DNA from: Paenibacillus beijingensis
Lineage (GTDB): Bacteria; Bacillota; Bacilli; Paenibacillales; Paenibacillaceae
Length of the DNA: 64,000 nt
NCBI RefSeq assembly: GCF_000961095.1
Contig: NZ_CP011058.1
Span: 1,331,001 to 1,395,000, forward strand
Reading direction: 5' to 3'
The notes below the pieces were generated by a model. It was not told the DNA's origin, did not search any database, and worked only from the letters and a program-made list of their open reading frames with translations. Below are positions 8,515-17,225 of the stretch, piece by piece. The position numbers and the translations under genes were made by a program. Within the stretch, counting starts at the first letter, position 1; every line of letters begins with the position of its first letter.

Positions 8515-9702
8515 TTACTTACTCGAGTCAAACGTAATGCGGCCGCCGGCAATTGTCAGTTCGGCTTGACCGCCTTCGGTAACGGGGTCACCGTCCCAAA
8601 GCACAAGATCGGCGTCCTTGCCCGGTTTCAGCGAGCCGGTCCGCTCCGACAAGCGGAGATGGCGGGCCGCATTGAGGGTCAGGCCGCGCCATGCCGCCTC
8701 CGCGGAAAGCCCCGCCCGGACCGCCAGCCCGGCCGACATCGGCAAATACTGGATCGGCAGTACCGGATGATCCGTCGTAAACGAAATCCGCACCCCGGCT
8801 TCGTGAAGAGCCGCATACGTCTCCCAGCCCATCTCCCGCAGCTCCACTTTGCTGCGGGACGATAAGGTCGGTCCGATGCAGCAATCCACGCCGTTTTTCG
8901 CAAGCAGGTGGGCCAGCCGGCGGCCTTCGGTCGCATGCTCGACCGTCAGGTCGAGTCCGAACTCCTTGCCGATCCGAACGGCCGTCTCGATATCGTCGGC
9001 CCGATGGGCGTGAACCCGGACCGGAATCCGTCTCTGCAGCGCAAGTACGAGCGCCTCCATCCGCAGATCGCGGCCGGCTTGCGCCGCGCCGGCAGCTTCC
9101 CGCTCCTGCATGTAGATGGCGGCCTTCACGAATTGCTCGCGGATCAAGCCGGCAATGCCCATCCGGGTCAGCGGCGCCCGTCCCGCCGCGGCTCCGTGGT
9201 ATTTCTTGGGGTTTTCCCCCAATGCCATTTTAAGCCCGGATGGGTGCAGCATCAGCATCTCCTCCAGAAGCGCTCCGGGGAGCACCTTCAGGCAGCACAT
9301 AAGTCCGCCGATAACATTGGCGCTTCCGGGCAGCACCTGAACGGTGGTGATGCCGGCTTCCGCGGCTTCGGCGAACCCCCGGTCAAAGGAATAGATGCCG
9401 TCCAGCGCGCGAAGATGCGGTGTGACAGGCTCCGAGGTCTCGTTATAATCGTCGCCTTCCCAACCGACCCCCTCCTCGTCGATGCCAAGATGCGTATGGG
9501 GATCGATGAGCCCGGGCGTTAACAGCCGGCCATCCGCTTCAATAACGAGCGCATCTTCGTCGTTATCATGATCCGGCTCCGTCCGGGAAGAAACTTCAAT
9601 TAACCGGCCTTCGGCGATGCGAACCGCCCCCCGCTCGATCATTGGGCCTTCCATCGTCATAATGCGGGCATTGCGGATAACGATCGACCTGCTCATCTCC
9701 AT
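8515..9702 (-). CDS. Amidohydrolase-family metal-dependent hydrolase
   Basis: A 395-residue amidohydrolase of the imidazolonepropionase-like group. Metal-ligand motifs are visible in order: the HTHLG motif after strand 1 (about residue 69), HAH near residue 231, a histidine in TVEHATEG near 255, and the aspartate of TTDHPVL near 306. The N-terminal and C-terminal strands form the usual small beta-sandwich, ending GKDADLVLWDGDP. It starts 3 bases after the DUF1028 gene stops, so the two are translationally close. Substrate unknown; the context points to a cyclic amide or a peptide-derived imide. Family members do not all have the same reaction, so the name is kept general. Confidence 0.85.
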   Translation of the reverse strand: MEMSRSIVIRNARIMTMEGPMIERGAVRIAEGRLIEVSSRTEPDHDNDEDALVIEADGRLLTPGLIDPHTHLGIDEEGVGWEGDDYNETSEPVTPHLRALDGIYSFDRGFAEAAEAGITTVQVLPGSANVIGGLMCCLKVLPGALLEEMLMLHPSGLKMALGENPKKYHGAAAGRAPLTRMGIAGLIREQFVKAAIYMQEREAAGAAQAGRDLRMEALVLALQRRIPVRVHAHRADDIETAVRIGKEFGLDLTVEHATEGRRLAHLLAKNGVDCCIGPTLSSRSKVELREMGWETYAALHEAGVRISFTTDHPVLPIQYLPMSAGLAVRAGLSAEAAWRGLTLNAARHLRLSERTGSLKPGKDADLVLWDGDPVTEGGQAELTIAGGRITFDSSK

Positions 9703-9705
9703 TCG

Positions 9706-10422
9706 TTAACCCTTCTTTTCCAAAGGAATGCCCTGCTTCACGGCATCCACCCAGTCGTAGTACTGATCGATCAGCACGCTTTTGTTGTCCCTGTAAATGC
9801 GTTCAAGCTCATCGACCGGCTCCGGATGGTCGTCGACCCGAAAGTCGATGAACGGAAAGCCGGCGATCGCCGCCACTTTGATGGCTGCGGACTGCTTGCC
9901 CCGTCTGTCGCCGCCCGCCCGCGAGCCCGCCTGCAGCGCGGCCAGCAGCCGGTCTGCGAAATCGCCATCGCATAATGCGTACGCCTTTTCCATGGCACCC
10001 ATAACGGAGTCGTTCGCCAGCAGATTGCCGGAGATGCAGAATTGATCCCGGATCAGATGACCTTTCACATCGTCGTTTTCCCTGCCTGTATAGGCGGCGC
10101 AATTGCCGAACCGGTCGACGACGGACACCTGCCTCAGCTCCCGCCCCGGATCCTCGAGGAGCAGCTTGTTCAGCACTTCATTCGCCGTCATCCCCCCGCG
10201 CAGCAGCTCGATCCCGAGCGGTCCAAGGGTCGGATTGACCCACCCCTGCGTCGCGACGATGCCGGCCTCGGGGTCGATGACCGGAGAATAGGCGCCGACC
10301 CCGGGGAACTTGGAGGCGACTGCCGCACCGAACTGCTTCGTGTCCGGACAGCGGGCTATGATAGCAAACGTATTGCAATAGAAGTCGGGCATTGCCCGAT
10401 GCGGATTGATCAGAATAGGCAT
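9706..10422 (-). CDS. DUF1028-family protein (putative Ntn-hydrolase-like)
   Basis: A 238-residue protein of the DUF1028 family, recognisable from the FAIIARCPDT start, the VASKFPGVGAYSP stretch, the VATQGWVNPTLGPLGIELL stretch and the GNLLANDSVMGAMEKAY stretch. The family is thought to have an Ntn-hydrolase-like fold; its reaction is not established. The frame starts 17 bases after the second ATPase gene stops and is followed at 3 bases by the amidohydrolase. The arrangement suggests that the imported compound is processed first by one of these two enzymes. An internal ATG (MPDFYCNTF) is a possible alternative start. Confidence 0.8.
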   Translation of the reverse strand: MPILINPHRAMPDFYCNTFAIIARCPDTKQFGAAVASKFPGVGAYSPVIDPEAGIVATQGWVNPTLGPLGIELLRGGMTANEVLNKLLLEDPGRELRQVSVVDRFGNCAAYTGRENDDVKGHLIRDQFCISGNLLANDSVMGAMEKAYALCDGDFADRLLAALQAGSRAGGDRRGKQSAAIKVAAIAGFPFIDFRVDDHPEPVDELERIYRDNKSVLIDQYYDWVDAVKQGIPLEKKG

Positions 10423-10439
10423 CGCGTATCATCGTCCTT

Positions 10440-11444
10440 TCAAATCTCTGTTAGACTGTATCCCGCCGAATCGCCCTGAAGACGCTCGGCATAATGGCAG
10501 GCCGATGAGTGGCCGCTTTCCAGCTCGCGCAGCGCCGGCTCCTCAAGCCGGCACCGCTCCGTCGCAAGCGGACAGCGGGGATGGAAACGGCAGCCGGAAG
10601 GCGGAGCGACAGGGCTCGGCAGCTCGCCTTGAAGCAGGATGCGTTCCTTCCGCTGCCGCGGATCGGTCTCGGGTACGGCGGAAAGCAGCGCCTTCGTATA
10701 AGGGTGGAGCGGGCGCTCGTACAGACGGGCGCTCGGCCCCAGCTCGACGAGCTTGCCGAGATACATGACGCCGACCCGCCGGCTGACGTATTGCACGACG
10801 CCGAGATCATGCGCGATAAACAGGCAGGTGAGATTATACCGCTGCTGCAGGTCGACCAGCAGGTTCACGATCTGCGCCTGGATAGAAACATCAAGCGCGG
10901 CGACCGGCTCGTCGGCGACAATGAATTTGGGCTCGACGGCAAGCGCGCGCGCAATGCCGATCCGCTGCCGCTGCCCGCCCGAGAATTGGTGCGGGTAGCG
11001 GTCCCCCGCGGCTTGCGAAATGCCTACCGCATCCAATAGTTCATTGATTTTGCTGTCGCGGCCGCCTCTGAATAAACCGTGCGTCACCATCGGCTCCTCC
11101 AGAATTCTCCTGACGGTCATGCGCGGATTCAGGCTCGCATACGGATCCTGAAATACCATCTGAAACTGCCTGCGGGCCCGCTTCAGTTCGCGGGCGTCCA
11201 TGCCGGTCAGCGGACGGCCGTCAAACCGGATCGCACCCGAGGTCGGCTCGGTCAGGCGGATCAGCATCCGGCCCGTCGTCGACTTGCCGCACCCGGATTC
11301 GCCGACGATCCCGAGCGTCTCCCCCTCGAATATATCGAAGCTGACGTTGTCCACCGCTTTTACCGGAGGACCCTGTTTGCCGAACAAACCGGTTCGGACC
11401 GGAAAATGCTTCGTCATCCCTTCGGCTTCCACAAGCTTCTTCAT
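10440..11444 (-). CDS. Oligopeptide/dipeptide ABC transporter ATPase (OppF/DppF type)
   Basis: A 334-residue cytoplasmic ATPase. The Walker A motif GESGCGKST is near residues 50-58, the signature FSGGQRQRIGIARAL near 155, and the Walker B motif FIVADEPVAALD near 178. The C-terminal oligopeptide-type extension with the conserved C-x-F-HPRC motif (GCRFHPRCPLATERC), which binds an iron-sulphur cluster in some members, is present. Its ATG overlaps the stop of the other ATPase gene (ATGA). It pairs with that ATPase to drive the importer. Confidence 0.92.
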   Translation of the reverse strand: MKKLVEAEGMTKHFPVRTGLFGKQGPPVKAVDNVSFDIFEGETLGIVGESGCGKSTTGRMLIRLTEPTSGAIRFDGRPLTGMDARELKRARRQFQMVFQDPYASLNPRMTVRRILEEPMVTHGLFRGGRDSKINELLDAVGISQAAGDRYPHQFSGGQRQRIGIARALAVEPKFIVADEPVAALDVSIQAQIVNLLVDLQQRYNLTCLFIAHDLGVVQYVSRRVGVMYLGKLVELGPSARLYERPLHPYTKALLSAVPETDPRQRKERILLQGELPSPVAPPSGCRFHPRCPLATERCRLEEPALRELESGHSSACHYAERLQGDSAGYSLTEI

Positions 11445-12424
11445 CGTCTCTCCTCCTCCAGCCAGCAGGCCGAGCGATGGCCGGGACCGGCTTCAAACAG
11501 CGGCGGAATGCGGCCGCCGCACTTGTCCATCACATACGGACACCGCGACGCGAAACGGCACCCTGACGGCAGATCGAGCAGGCTCGGCGGCTGCCCCTCG
11601 ATCGGAACGAGCCGCTCCCGGCTGCCCGGCTTCGGGATGGAAGACAGCAGCCCCTGCGTATACGGATGGCGCGGACCCGCGAATAATTCGCCGACCGGCG
11701 CTTGTTCCACGATCATGCCGGCATACATGACGGCAACGGTGTCGCACGTCTCCGCCACGACGCCAAGGTCGTGCGTGATCAGGATGATCGACAAGCCGCG
11801 TTCGTCGCGGAGCCGCTTCATCAGCTCCAGTATTTGCGCCTGCGTCGTCACATCGAGAGCCGTCGTCGGCTCGTCGGCAATGAGCAGCTCGGCCTGCGAA
11901 GCGAGCGACATCGCAATGACCGCGCGCTGGCGCATCCCGCCGCTGAACTGGTGCGGATAATCTTTTGCCCGCGACTCCGGCGCAGGAATGCCGACCTGCC
12001 GCAGCATGGCGACGGCGGTATCCCACGCGCTTCGGCGGCTTGCCCGGGCATGAATTTCCGGCACTTCCGCCACCTGGCGGCCCACGGTATAAACCGGATT
12101 CAACGACGTCATCGGATCCTGAAAAATCATGGCGAGCCTATTGCCGCGCAGCTGCCGCATCTGCTCTTCCCGAAGCGACAGCAGATCGCGGCCATGGAAC
12201 GCGATTCGCCCCTCCACCGTCTCGTTCTTGCGGCCGCCGATCAGCCGCATGATTGCTTGCGATGTCACGCTCTTGCCGCACCCGGACTCGCCGACTACGC
12301 CCAAGATTTCGCCGCGGCCCACGCTGAAGCTGACGCCGTCGACCGCTTTCACGAGCCCCTTGCGGGTCCGGAAGTGGCAGCGGAGATTTTCGACTTGAAG
12401 GACCGCCTGTCCGTTTTCGGTCAT
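11441..12424 (-). CDS. Oligopeptide/dipeptide ABC transporter ATPase (OppD/DppD type)
   Basis: A 327-residue ATPase: Walker A GESGCGKSV near residue 43, signature FSGGMRQRAVIAMSLA near 154, Walker B LLIADEPTTALD near 177, and the C-terminal cysteine motif GCRFASRCPYVMDKC. FSGGMRQR is the usual wording of the OppD/DppD half, where the partner reads FSGGQRQR. About 100 bases separate it from the permease gene upstream; that gap carries a perfect palindrome (12488-12501). Confidence 0.92.
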   Translation of the reverse strand: MTENGQAVLQVENLRCHFRTRKGLVKAVDGVSFSVGRGEILGVVGESGCGKSVTSQAIMRLIGGRKNETVEGRIAFHGRDLLSLREEQMRQLRGNRLAMIFQDPMTSLNPVYTVGRQVAEVPEIHARASRRSAWDTAVAMLRQVGIPAPESRAKDYPHQFSGGMRQRAVIAMSLASQAELLIADEPTTALDVTTQAQILELMKRLRDERGLSIILITHDLGVVAETCDTVAVMYAGMIVEQAPVGELFAGPRHPYTQGLLSSIPKPGSRERLVPIEGQPPSLLDLPSGCRFASRCPYVMDKCGGRIPPLFEAGPGHRSACWLEEERR

Positions 12425-12487
12425 TGGTACACACCCTCCTTATGCGCAGGTGATAAAGGTTTGCCCTGGTGAGCTCTAGTGAGCAGG

Positions 12488-12501
12488 CATCCCGGGATGC
12501 G
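12488..12501. repeat. GC-rich palindrome between permease and ATPase genes
   Basis: GCATCCCGGGATGC is a perfect 14-base palindrome inside the importer operon. The following 40 bases contain two imperfect copies of the GGCATCCCGGG core. A similar hairpin occurs at 14388-14404 in the same operon. They may stabilise or attenuate the mRNA. Confidence 0.5.
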
Positions 12502-12525
12502 CTGTCTGGCTCCCGGGGCATGCTG

Positions 12526-13359
12526 TCAGGCATCCTGGGACGCGCGCGGGTCCAGCGCATCGCGAAGCCCGTCGCCCAGAATATTGAAGCTGAGCACCGC
12601 CAGCGTAATCGCGATGCCGGGGAATACGGCGATCCACCAGGCCGATTCCATCCAGTCCTTGCCTTCGCTGAGCATGACGCCCCAGGAAGGCATATCCGGC
12701 TCCGCGCCGAGTCCGAGAAAGCTTAAGGAGGCCTCCGACAAAATCGCAAATGCGAACGACAGCGTCACCTGAACGATGACCGGCCCCAAAATATTCGGCA
12801 GCACATGCCGCCGCATGATCGCCAGATGGCCGACGCCGATGGAGCGCGCCGCCTCGATATAGAGAGAATCTCTCATCGCAAGCACGGCGCCGCGCGCGAT
12901 ACGGGCGAAGATCGGCGTATAGACGATACCGATCGCAACCATCAGATTCGTCGTGCTGGCGCCAAGTACAGCCATTACCGCAAGCGCGAGCAGAATATCG
13001 GGAATGGAGAACAAGACGTCGACGACGCGCGAGATGACGGCGTCCGTCTTACCGCCGAAATAGCCGGCAAGCACGCCCATCACGACACCTGCGGCAAGCG
13101 CTATGCTGACGGATACCGCACCGACGTGAAGAGAGATCCGCGTTCCGTATACGATGCGCGACAAAATGTCCCGCCCGAGCTGATCCGTGCCGAGCCAGTG
13201 CTTGGCCGAGGGCGCGCCCAGCATCTGCGTGCCGAGCGCATACGGATCGTACGGCGACACCAGGGAAGCAAGCAGCGCCGTCAGCGCGAAGGCGGCAATG
13301 AAGAGAAATCCCGTCAGCGCCAGTTTGTTTTTGCGGAATCGGTACCAAATTTCTTTCAT
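12526..13359 (-). CDS. Oligopeptide/dipeptide ABC transporter permease (OppC/DppC type)
   Basis: A 277-residue membrane protein with a first membrane segment near residues 14-36, the conserved post-segment stretch PYDP..LGTQMLGAPSAKHWLGTD with DQLGRDILSRI, and the EAA loop near residue 170 (EAARSIGVGHLAIMRRHVLP). It ends in LGDGLRDALDP, typical of the DppC half. The start codon lies 14 bases after the DppB-type gene. Confidence 0.92.
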   Translation of the reverse strand: MKEIWYRFRKNKLALTGFLFIAAFALTALLASLVSPYDPYALGTQMLGAPSAKHWLGTDQLGRDILSRIVYGTRISLHVGAVSVSIALAAGVVMGVLAGYFGGKTDAVISRVVDVLFSIPDILLALAVMAVLGASTTNLMVAIGIVYTPIFARIARGAVLAMRDSLYIEAARSIGVGHLAIMRRHVLPNILGPVIVQVTLSFAFAILSEASLSFLGLGAEPDMPSWGVMLSEGKDWMESAWWIAVFPGIAITLAVLSFNILGDGLRDALDPRASQDA

Positions 13360-13373
13360 CGGGACGGATCCTC

Positions 13374-14315
13374 CTAGTAACGGATTCTCGGGTTCAGCAG
13401 GGCGTAAATTAGATCGACGACAAAGTTGATGAGCACGAAGCAGAACGCAACGAACAGAATGGTGCCCTGCATGAGCGTATAATCACGGTTCGTAATTGAT
13501 TGCAGCGCCAGCCTGCCGACGCCGGGCAAAGAAAAAATCTGTTCAATGACGACCGAGCCGCCGATCAAATAACCGATCTGGATGCCGAGCACGGTGATGA
13601 TCGGAATCATCGCGTTTTTCAAGGCGTGGCGGATGACGAGCAGACGCGCCGGCACCCCTTTGGCGCGCGCCATTTTCATATAGTCCTGGTCCAGCACCTC
13701 AAGCACCGTCGAACGGGTCATCCGCATCACAACCGCGGACACAGCAGCCCCCAATGCAACGCCGGGCATCGCCATACGGCGCAAATTGTCCAGCGGGTCC
13801 TGCCAGAGCGGCGTGAATCCGCCCGATGGAAACCAGCCCAGCTTCAATGAGAAAAAGAGGACCAGCAGCGTTCCGAGCCAGAAGCCGGGCACCGAAATGC
13901 CGAGCAGACCGAGAAAGGTGGCGGCATAATCCGGCGGACTGTTGCGGCGGTACGCGGCCCAGACGCCGAGCGGAATGCCGATCACGACGGCGAACAGGAC
14001 GCTGATGACGGCCAGCTCCAGCGTCACCGGCAGCCGCTCGAGAATCGAGGTCAACACCGGATCGCCGCTGAAGGACGATTTGCCGAAATCGCCGCGAAGA
14101 ACGTCCGAGATCCAGATGCCGTACTGCACGTACAGCGGTTTATCCAGCCCGTACCGCTCCATCATCTCTGCCGCCAGCTGCTCGTTGTACCGGTTTCCAA
14201 GCAGTACGGTGACCGTATCGCCGGGAATCAAGCGGACAAGCAGAAATGTAATGACCGATATGCCGAACAGGACGGGGATGGTGATCAGCAGCCGTCTGAT
14301 AATGTACCGAATCAT
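13374..14315 (-). CDS. Oligopeptide/dipeptide ABC transporter permease (OppB/DppB type)
   Basis: A 313-residue membrane protein starting MIRYIIRRLLITIPVLFGIS, as in the DppB half of peptide importers. The large external loop (residues 35-95) has RLIPGD and LGLDKP-like stretches; the EAA-type loop is near residue 205 (DYMKMARAKGVPARLLVIRH). Six membrane segments are visible. It lies between the binding protein and the DppC-type permease, the standard gene order. Confidence 0.92.
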   Translation of the reverse strand: MIRYIIRRLLITIPVLFGISVITFLLVRLIPGDTVTVLLGNRYNEQLAAEMMERYGLDKPLYVQYGIWISDVLRGDFGKSSFSGDPVLTSILERLPVTLELAVISVLFAVVIGIPLGVWAAYRRNSPPDYAATFLGLLGISVPGFWLGTLLVLFFSLKLGWFPSGGFTPLWQDPLDNLRRMAMPGVALGAAVSAVVMRMTRSTVLEVLDQDYMKMARAKGVPARLLVIRHALKNAMIPIITVLGIQIGYLIGGSVVIEQIFSLPGVGRLALQSITNRDYTLMQGTILFVAFCFVLINFVVDLIYALLNPRIRY

Positions 14316-14338
14316 GGCAAACCTCCAGAAAAGCGGGA

Positions 14339-14404
14339 ACTAGCCCGCTCGAACCGGCTAGCTTCCGCAAACATTTCGGGAACAGCCGGGATGCCGCGCA
14401 TCCC
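14339..14404. other. Two hairpins between the binding-protein and permease genes
   Basis: CTAGCC..GGCTAG (14339-14361) and GGGATGC-CGC-GCATCCC (14388-14404) can fold in the intergenic mRNA. Neither is followed by a T run, so full termination is unlikely. Such hairpins after binding-protein genes commonly keep the binding protein in excess over the permeases (known from other importers; inference here). Confidence 0.5.
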
Positions 14405-14429
14405 GGGGGCATGTCCCGATAGGGGAATG

Positions 14430-16025
14430 TTACTTGATGTCCGTACGCTTCAAGGAAATCGTCGACACCGTCGGCTCCACTTCAAAGCCGGATACGCTCG
14501 TGCGGTAGGCTGCCGTGCGCTCGTTCATGTACAGGAACACCATCGGCGCGTCTTCCGCAATCAGCTTCTGCGCCTGCTTGTAAATTTCTTTGCGCGCATC
14601 GTCCCCGACCGTCGTACGGCCCTGCTCCAGCAGCTTGTCGACCTCGGGGTTGGAGTAGCCCTGCTGATTCCAGGCTCCGCCCGTATGGAAAATGTTGTAC
14701 AGATACTCATCGGGATCGACGAAGCCGGACCAGCCGACGACATCCATTTGGAAGTCTCCTTTGCCGAGAGCGTCGAAGAAAACGCCGGATTCCTGGGCTT
14801 GCACCGTTACCTCGATGCCGATATCCTTCAATTGCTGCTTCACGATTTGTGCAGCCTGAACCTGATAATCCCAGTCGGAGCCCGCTTTGATCGTCAGCTT
14901 CAAATTCGCAGCGCCCGCTTCCTGCAGCAGCTGCTTGGCTTTCTCTACGTCCCGCTTCTCATACAGCTTGAGGTCCGGGAATGCCCAGTGGTTGGGCGGA
15001 ATATTGGCGCCGTCCAGCACCGTTGCCTTGCCGAATTTGACGAGCTGGTTGATCTGCTGGCGGTCGATGGCGTAAGCGATTGCCTGGCGCACCTTCGGAT
15101 CCTTCAAGGCCGGATCTTTCGCATTGATGCCTACATATTCCCAGAACGTACCCGGCACCGATTCCAGCTTGACGTCCTGCTCTTTGGCGAGCACTTCGTT
15201 TTCCTTGGCGGTCGTTTCGAGGATCAGGTCGATCTCGCCGTTGCGGATTGCCGTCGTACGGGCCGTTTCATCGGTGATCGGCTTGAAAATAACCTGATCG
15301 AGATACGGCAGCCCCTGCTCAAAGTAATTCGGGTTTTTCTTCAGTACGAGCTGCTGGTCTTTCTTCCATTCCTCCAGCTGGAACGGCCCGCTGCCGGCAT
15401 CGGCGCCGTCGAGCTTGCCGCCGTTTGCTTCAACGACATCCTTGTTCACGATCGCGTTCATCGGATGAGCCAAGTAGGAAAGAAACGGCGCCATCGGTTG
15501 CTTCAGCTTGATTACGATCGTGTAGGGGTCCGGCGTTTCTACGGAGGATACCAGCTCGAATTCACTGGCATGGACCTTCTGTTCCACAATGCGGTTAATG
15601 GAATATTTAACGTCTTCGGAAGTCACTTCTTTATCGGAGTTGTGAAATTTAACGCCTTGGTGCAGCTTGAACGTATACGTCAGCTCATCCTCGGAAATCG
15701 TATACGACTGGGCAAGGCCCGGCACGACCTCACCGTAATTCTTCGTATAGGACATGAGCGAATTATACATGTTCTCGATCAGGTGAATGGAGCCGGCGTC
15801 GGCTGCCAAGTGCGGATCGAGCGTCTTCCCTTCGGCCTGAATCGCGACGCGCAGCACTTTGGGCCCTGCGGCCGGCGTACTCCCGGACGTATTCGTCTGT
15901 TCATTCGCGCTGTTCCCGGCTTGTACGCCGGCATCGCCCGTATTCGCGCCTTTCGTTCCGCCATCGGAACATGCCGCAATTAGCGCCAGCATCATTCCTA
16001 ATATGACGACCATCCATCTTTTCAT
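14430..16025 (-). CDS. Oligopeptide-type ABC transporter substrate-binding lipoprotein
   Basis: A 531-residue lipoprotein of the OppA/DppA class (SBP_bac_5). The signal peptide ends in the lipobox LIAAC with the lipidated cysteine at residue 19, followed by a Gly/Thr-rich linker. The mature protein shows the family's hallmarks: TLDPHLAADAGS near residue 75, LAQSYTISEDELTYTFKLHQ near 115 and the VRQAIAYAIDRQQI stretch near 320. It captures peptides or a related small molecule outside the membrane. It is the first gene of the operon and is preceded by GGGGTGG. The link to an amidohydrolase and DUF1028 suggests a specialised, perhaps cyclic or modified, peptide substrate (inference). Confidence 0.9.
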   Translation of the reverse strand: MKRWMVVILGMMLALIAACSDGGTKGANTGDAGVQAGNSANEQTNTSGSTPAAGPKVLRVAIQAEGKTLDPHLAADAGSIHLIENMYNSLMSYTKNYGEVVPGLAQSYTISEDELTYTFKLHQGVKFHNSDKEVTSEDVKYSINRIVEQKVHASEFELVSSVETPDPYTIVIKLKQPMAPFLSYLAHPMNAIVNKDVVEANGGKLDGADAGSGPFQLEEWKKDQQLVLKKNPNYFEQGLPYLDQVIFKPITDETARTTAIRNGEIDLILETTAKENEVLAKEQDVKLESVPGTFWEYVGINAKDPALKDPKVRQAIAYAIDRQQINQLVKFGKATVLDGANIPPNHWAFPDLKLYEKRDVEKAKQLLQEAGAANLKLTIKAGSDWDYQVQAAQIVKQQLKDIGIEVTVQAQESGVFFDALGKGDFQMDVVGWSGFVDPDEYLYNIFHTGGAWNQQGYSNPEVDKLLEQGRTTVGDDARKEIYKQAQKLIAEDAPMVFLYMNERTAAYRTSVSGFEVEPTVSTISLKRTDIK

Positions 16026-16483
16026 CGTTCCACCCCATCCGCTGGATTGTTGTTTCCTATGTACGATCCTAACAATCCAACGTCGGTCATGGTAGGTAAT
16101 CTGTCACGAAAAAAAGTTCCTCTCTTTGGGATATATACCAAAACCAAGTCGTCTGCAGGTGCAAATCTATTCGTTTTACTATAAAAAAAGAATATAAACC
16201 GGTTCTCGAAATTTCCAAGTAAACGGAAATGAGTTTGCCTGAAACGGCAATGTTTGATTCTGTAAACCAAATTATATGTAAGGTTATTTTACATGTAATA
16301 GGAGCGTTAGGTGAAGGTCTGGAACTGCATTCTCCAGAAAAAAGCGAAGGAACGGGGACGGAAGACAACTTGATCGGTCAGCGGAGCCCTTCAAGCATGG
16401 ATCTATATTTTACAAGCATGAGAAATTACCGGGATCTTACCCATTCGTACCAAGACAGAAAGAAAGGCCTGCTGCACCCGAGA
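16026..16483. other. Upstream region of the peptide-importer operon
   Basis: AT-rich between about 16100 and 16300, which should hold the operon promoter, though I cannot name one pair of boxes with confidence. A TTACATGTAA palindrome lies near 16287-16296. A 115-codon plus-strand open frame (16229-16576) has no convincing start signal and is not recognised; no gene is called. Confidence 0.4.
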
Positions 16484-16740
16484 TCAGATCAGCAATCTCC
16501 GCAGCTTCTCCAGCGTTTCGGCCGTTTCCGGCAAATGGACCGTGACCAACAAATCCGGCGCGTCACTAACCTGTAATGAAAGGTGGCCGAGAACAATCCA
16601 GCAACTCCTTCATATACGACGATGTGAACGTCCGCCAAATGGAATTGCGCTCCAACTCCGACATTTCATTATAATCTCCAAAAACTTCGCACGCGGCCCG
16701 GTTCCACGCAACAAAATCCCATCTGAGAGCACATAAGCCG
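16484..16740 (-). pseudogene. Remnant of an MmyB-type (XRE family) transcriptional regulator
   Basis: Two pieces of the ligand-binding part of MmyB-like regulators are recognisable. The first (about 16740-16569) reads ALRWDFVAWNRAACEVFGD then SELERNSIWRTFTSSYMKEL, matching the family's WD-x-x-x-WN-x-AA and ERN motifs. The second (16575-16484) is in another frame, reads QVSDAPDLLVTVHLPETAET and ends EKLRRLLI then stop, like the family's C-terminus. About 70 residues between the two pieces and the whole N-terminal helix-turn-helix are gone. It abuts a divergent MFS remnant, a common partnership for this regulator family. Confidence 0.65.
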
Positions 16741-17002
16741 GACTGGGATCGGCGGCGGATGGGGATTTCAAGCAAGCCTGCAGCTGGCGGGAAATATCCC
16801 CAGACCGGAAGATCGCGCAAGCGTCATTTCAACTTATTATTCCGCGTCCTACTCCGGGTTTGTCGTTCCGATTGTCGGCGTGGGCTTGATGAGCTTGTTT
16901 GTAGGCTTATTTCATTCGCTTATTATTTTGAATATATGTGCAACCCTCATTGTCGTATTTCTTATCGGCTTCTCATTGAAATACAAATCGTATTTAAGTT
17001 AG
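16735..17002 (+). pseudogene. Remnant of an MFS efflux-type transporter (last two membrane segments)
   Basis: In one frame the plus strand reads GIGGGWGFQASLQLAG, then PEDRASVISTYYSASYSGF, two hydrophobic segments and KYKSYLS before a TAG at about 17000. This is the C-terminal end of a major facilitator transporter. Everything before it is missing. Its 5' end meets the 5' end of the MmyB remnant near 16735, so one deletion appears to have removed the heads of both genes and their shared promoter. Confidence 0.65.
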
Positions 17003-17034
17003 GGTGGCGACGTATCCAGAAAAGGAGAGAGGCG

Positions 17035-17175
17035 GTCTTTAGCCGGTTCGTTCGAAAAGCTGCAATCGCTCTGCACGAAGGGGACATTTTTGATAAAACA
17101 TCGCACATTTGCAGGTTTGCAAGGAAGGACCTCCAACTCCGCTTTGCCAGCGGAACTGGAGGTCCTTTTGCGTCT
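17035..17175. repeat. Dispersed intergenic repeat with a terminator-like hairpin, copy A
   Basis: The core 17125-17167 is a long hairpin in which AAGGACCTCC pairs with GGAGGTCCTT and, inside it, CTCCGC pairs with GCGGA. It is followed by TTTT on the plus strand. It lies 59 bases after the stop of the minus-strand 5'-nucleotidase gene. A related copy occurs at 62260-62390, and the left part shares 13 and 14 bases with 348-379. Confidence 0.7.
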
Positions 17176-17225
17176 ATTTGGGACTGGCTCATTCATGTGA
17201 ACACCTATGAGACAGTTCCCGATTT

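Noticed and set aside
14391..15983. 530-codon plus-strand open frame opposite the peptide-binding protein
   Set aside because: The minus-strand gene has a lipobox and family motifs; the opposite frame is its shadow.
16229..16576. 115-codon plus-strand open frame upstream of the peptide importer
   Set aside because: No start signal, unlike-protein composition, and its right end overlaps the antisense of the MmyB remnant.
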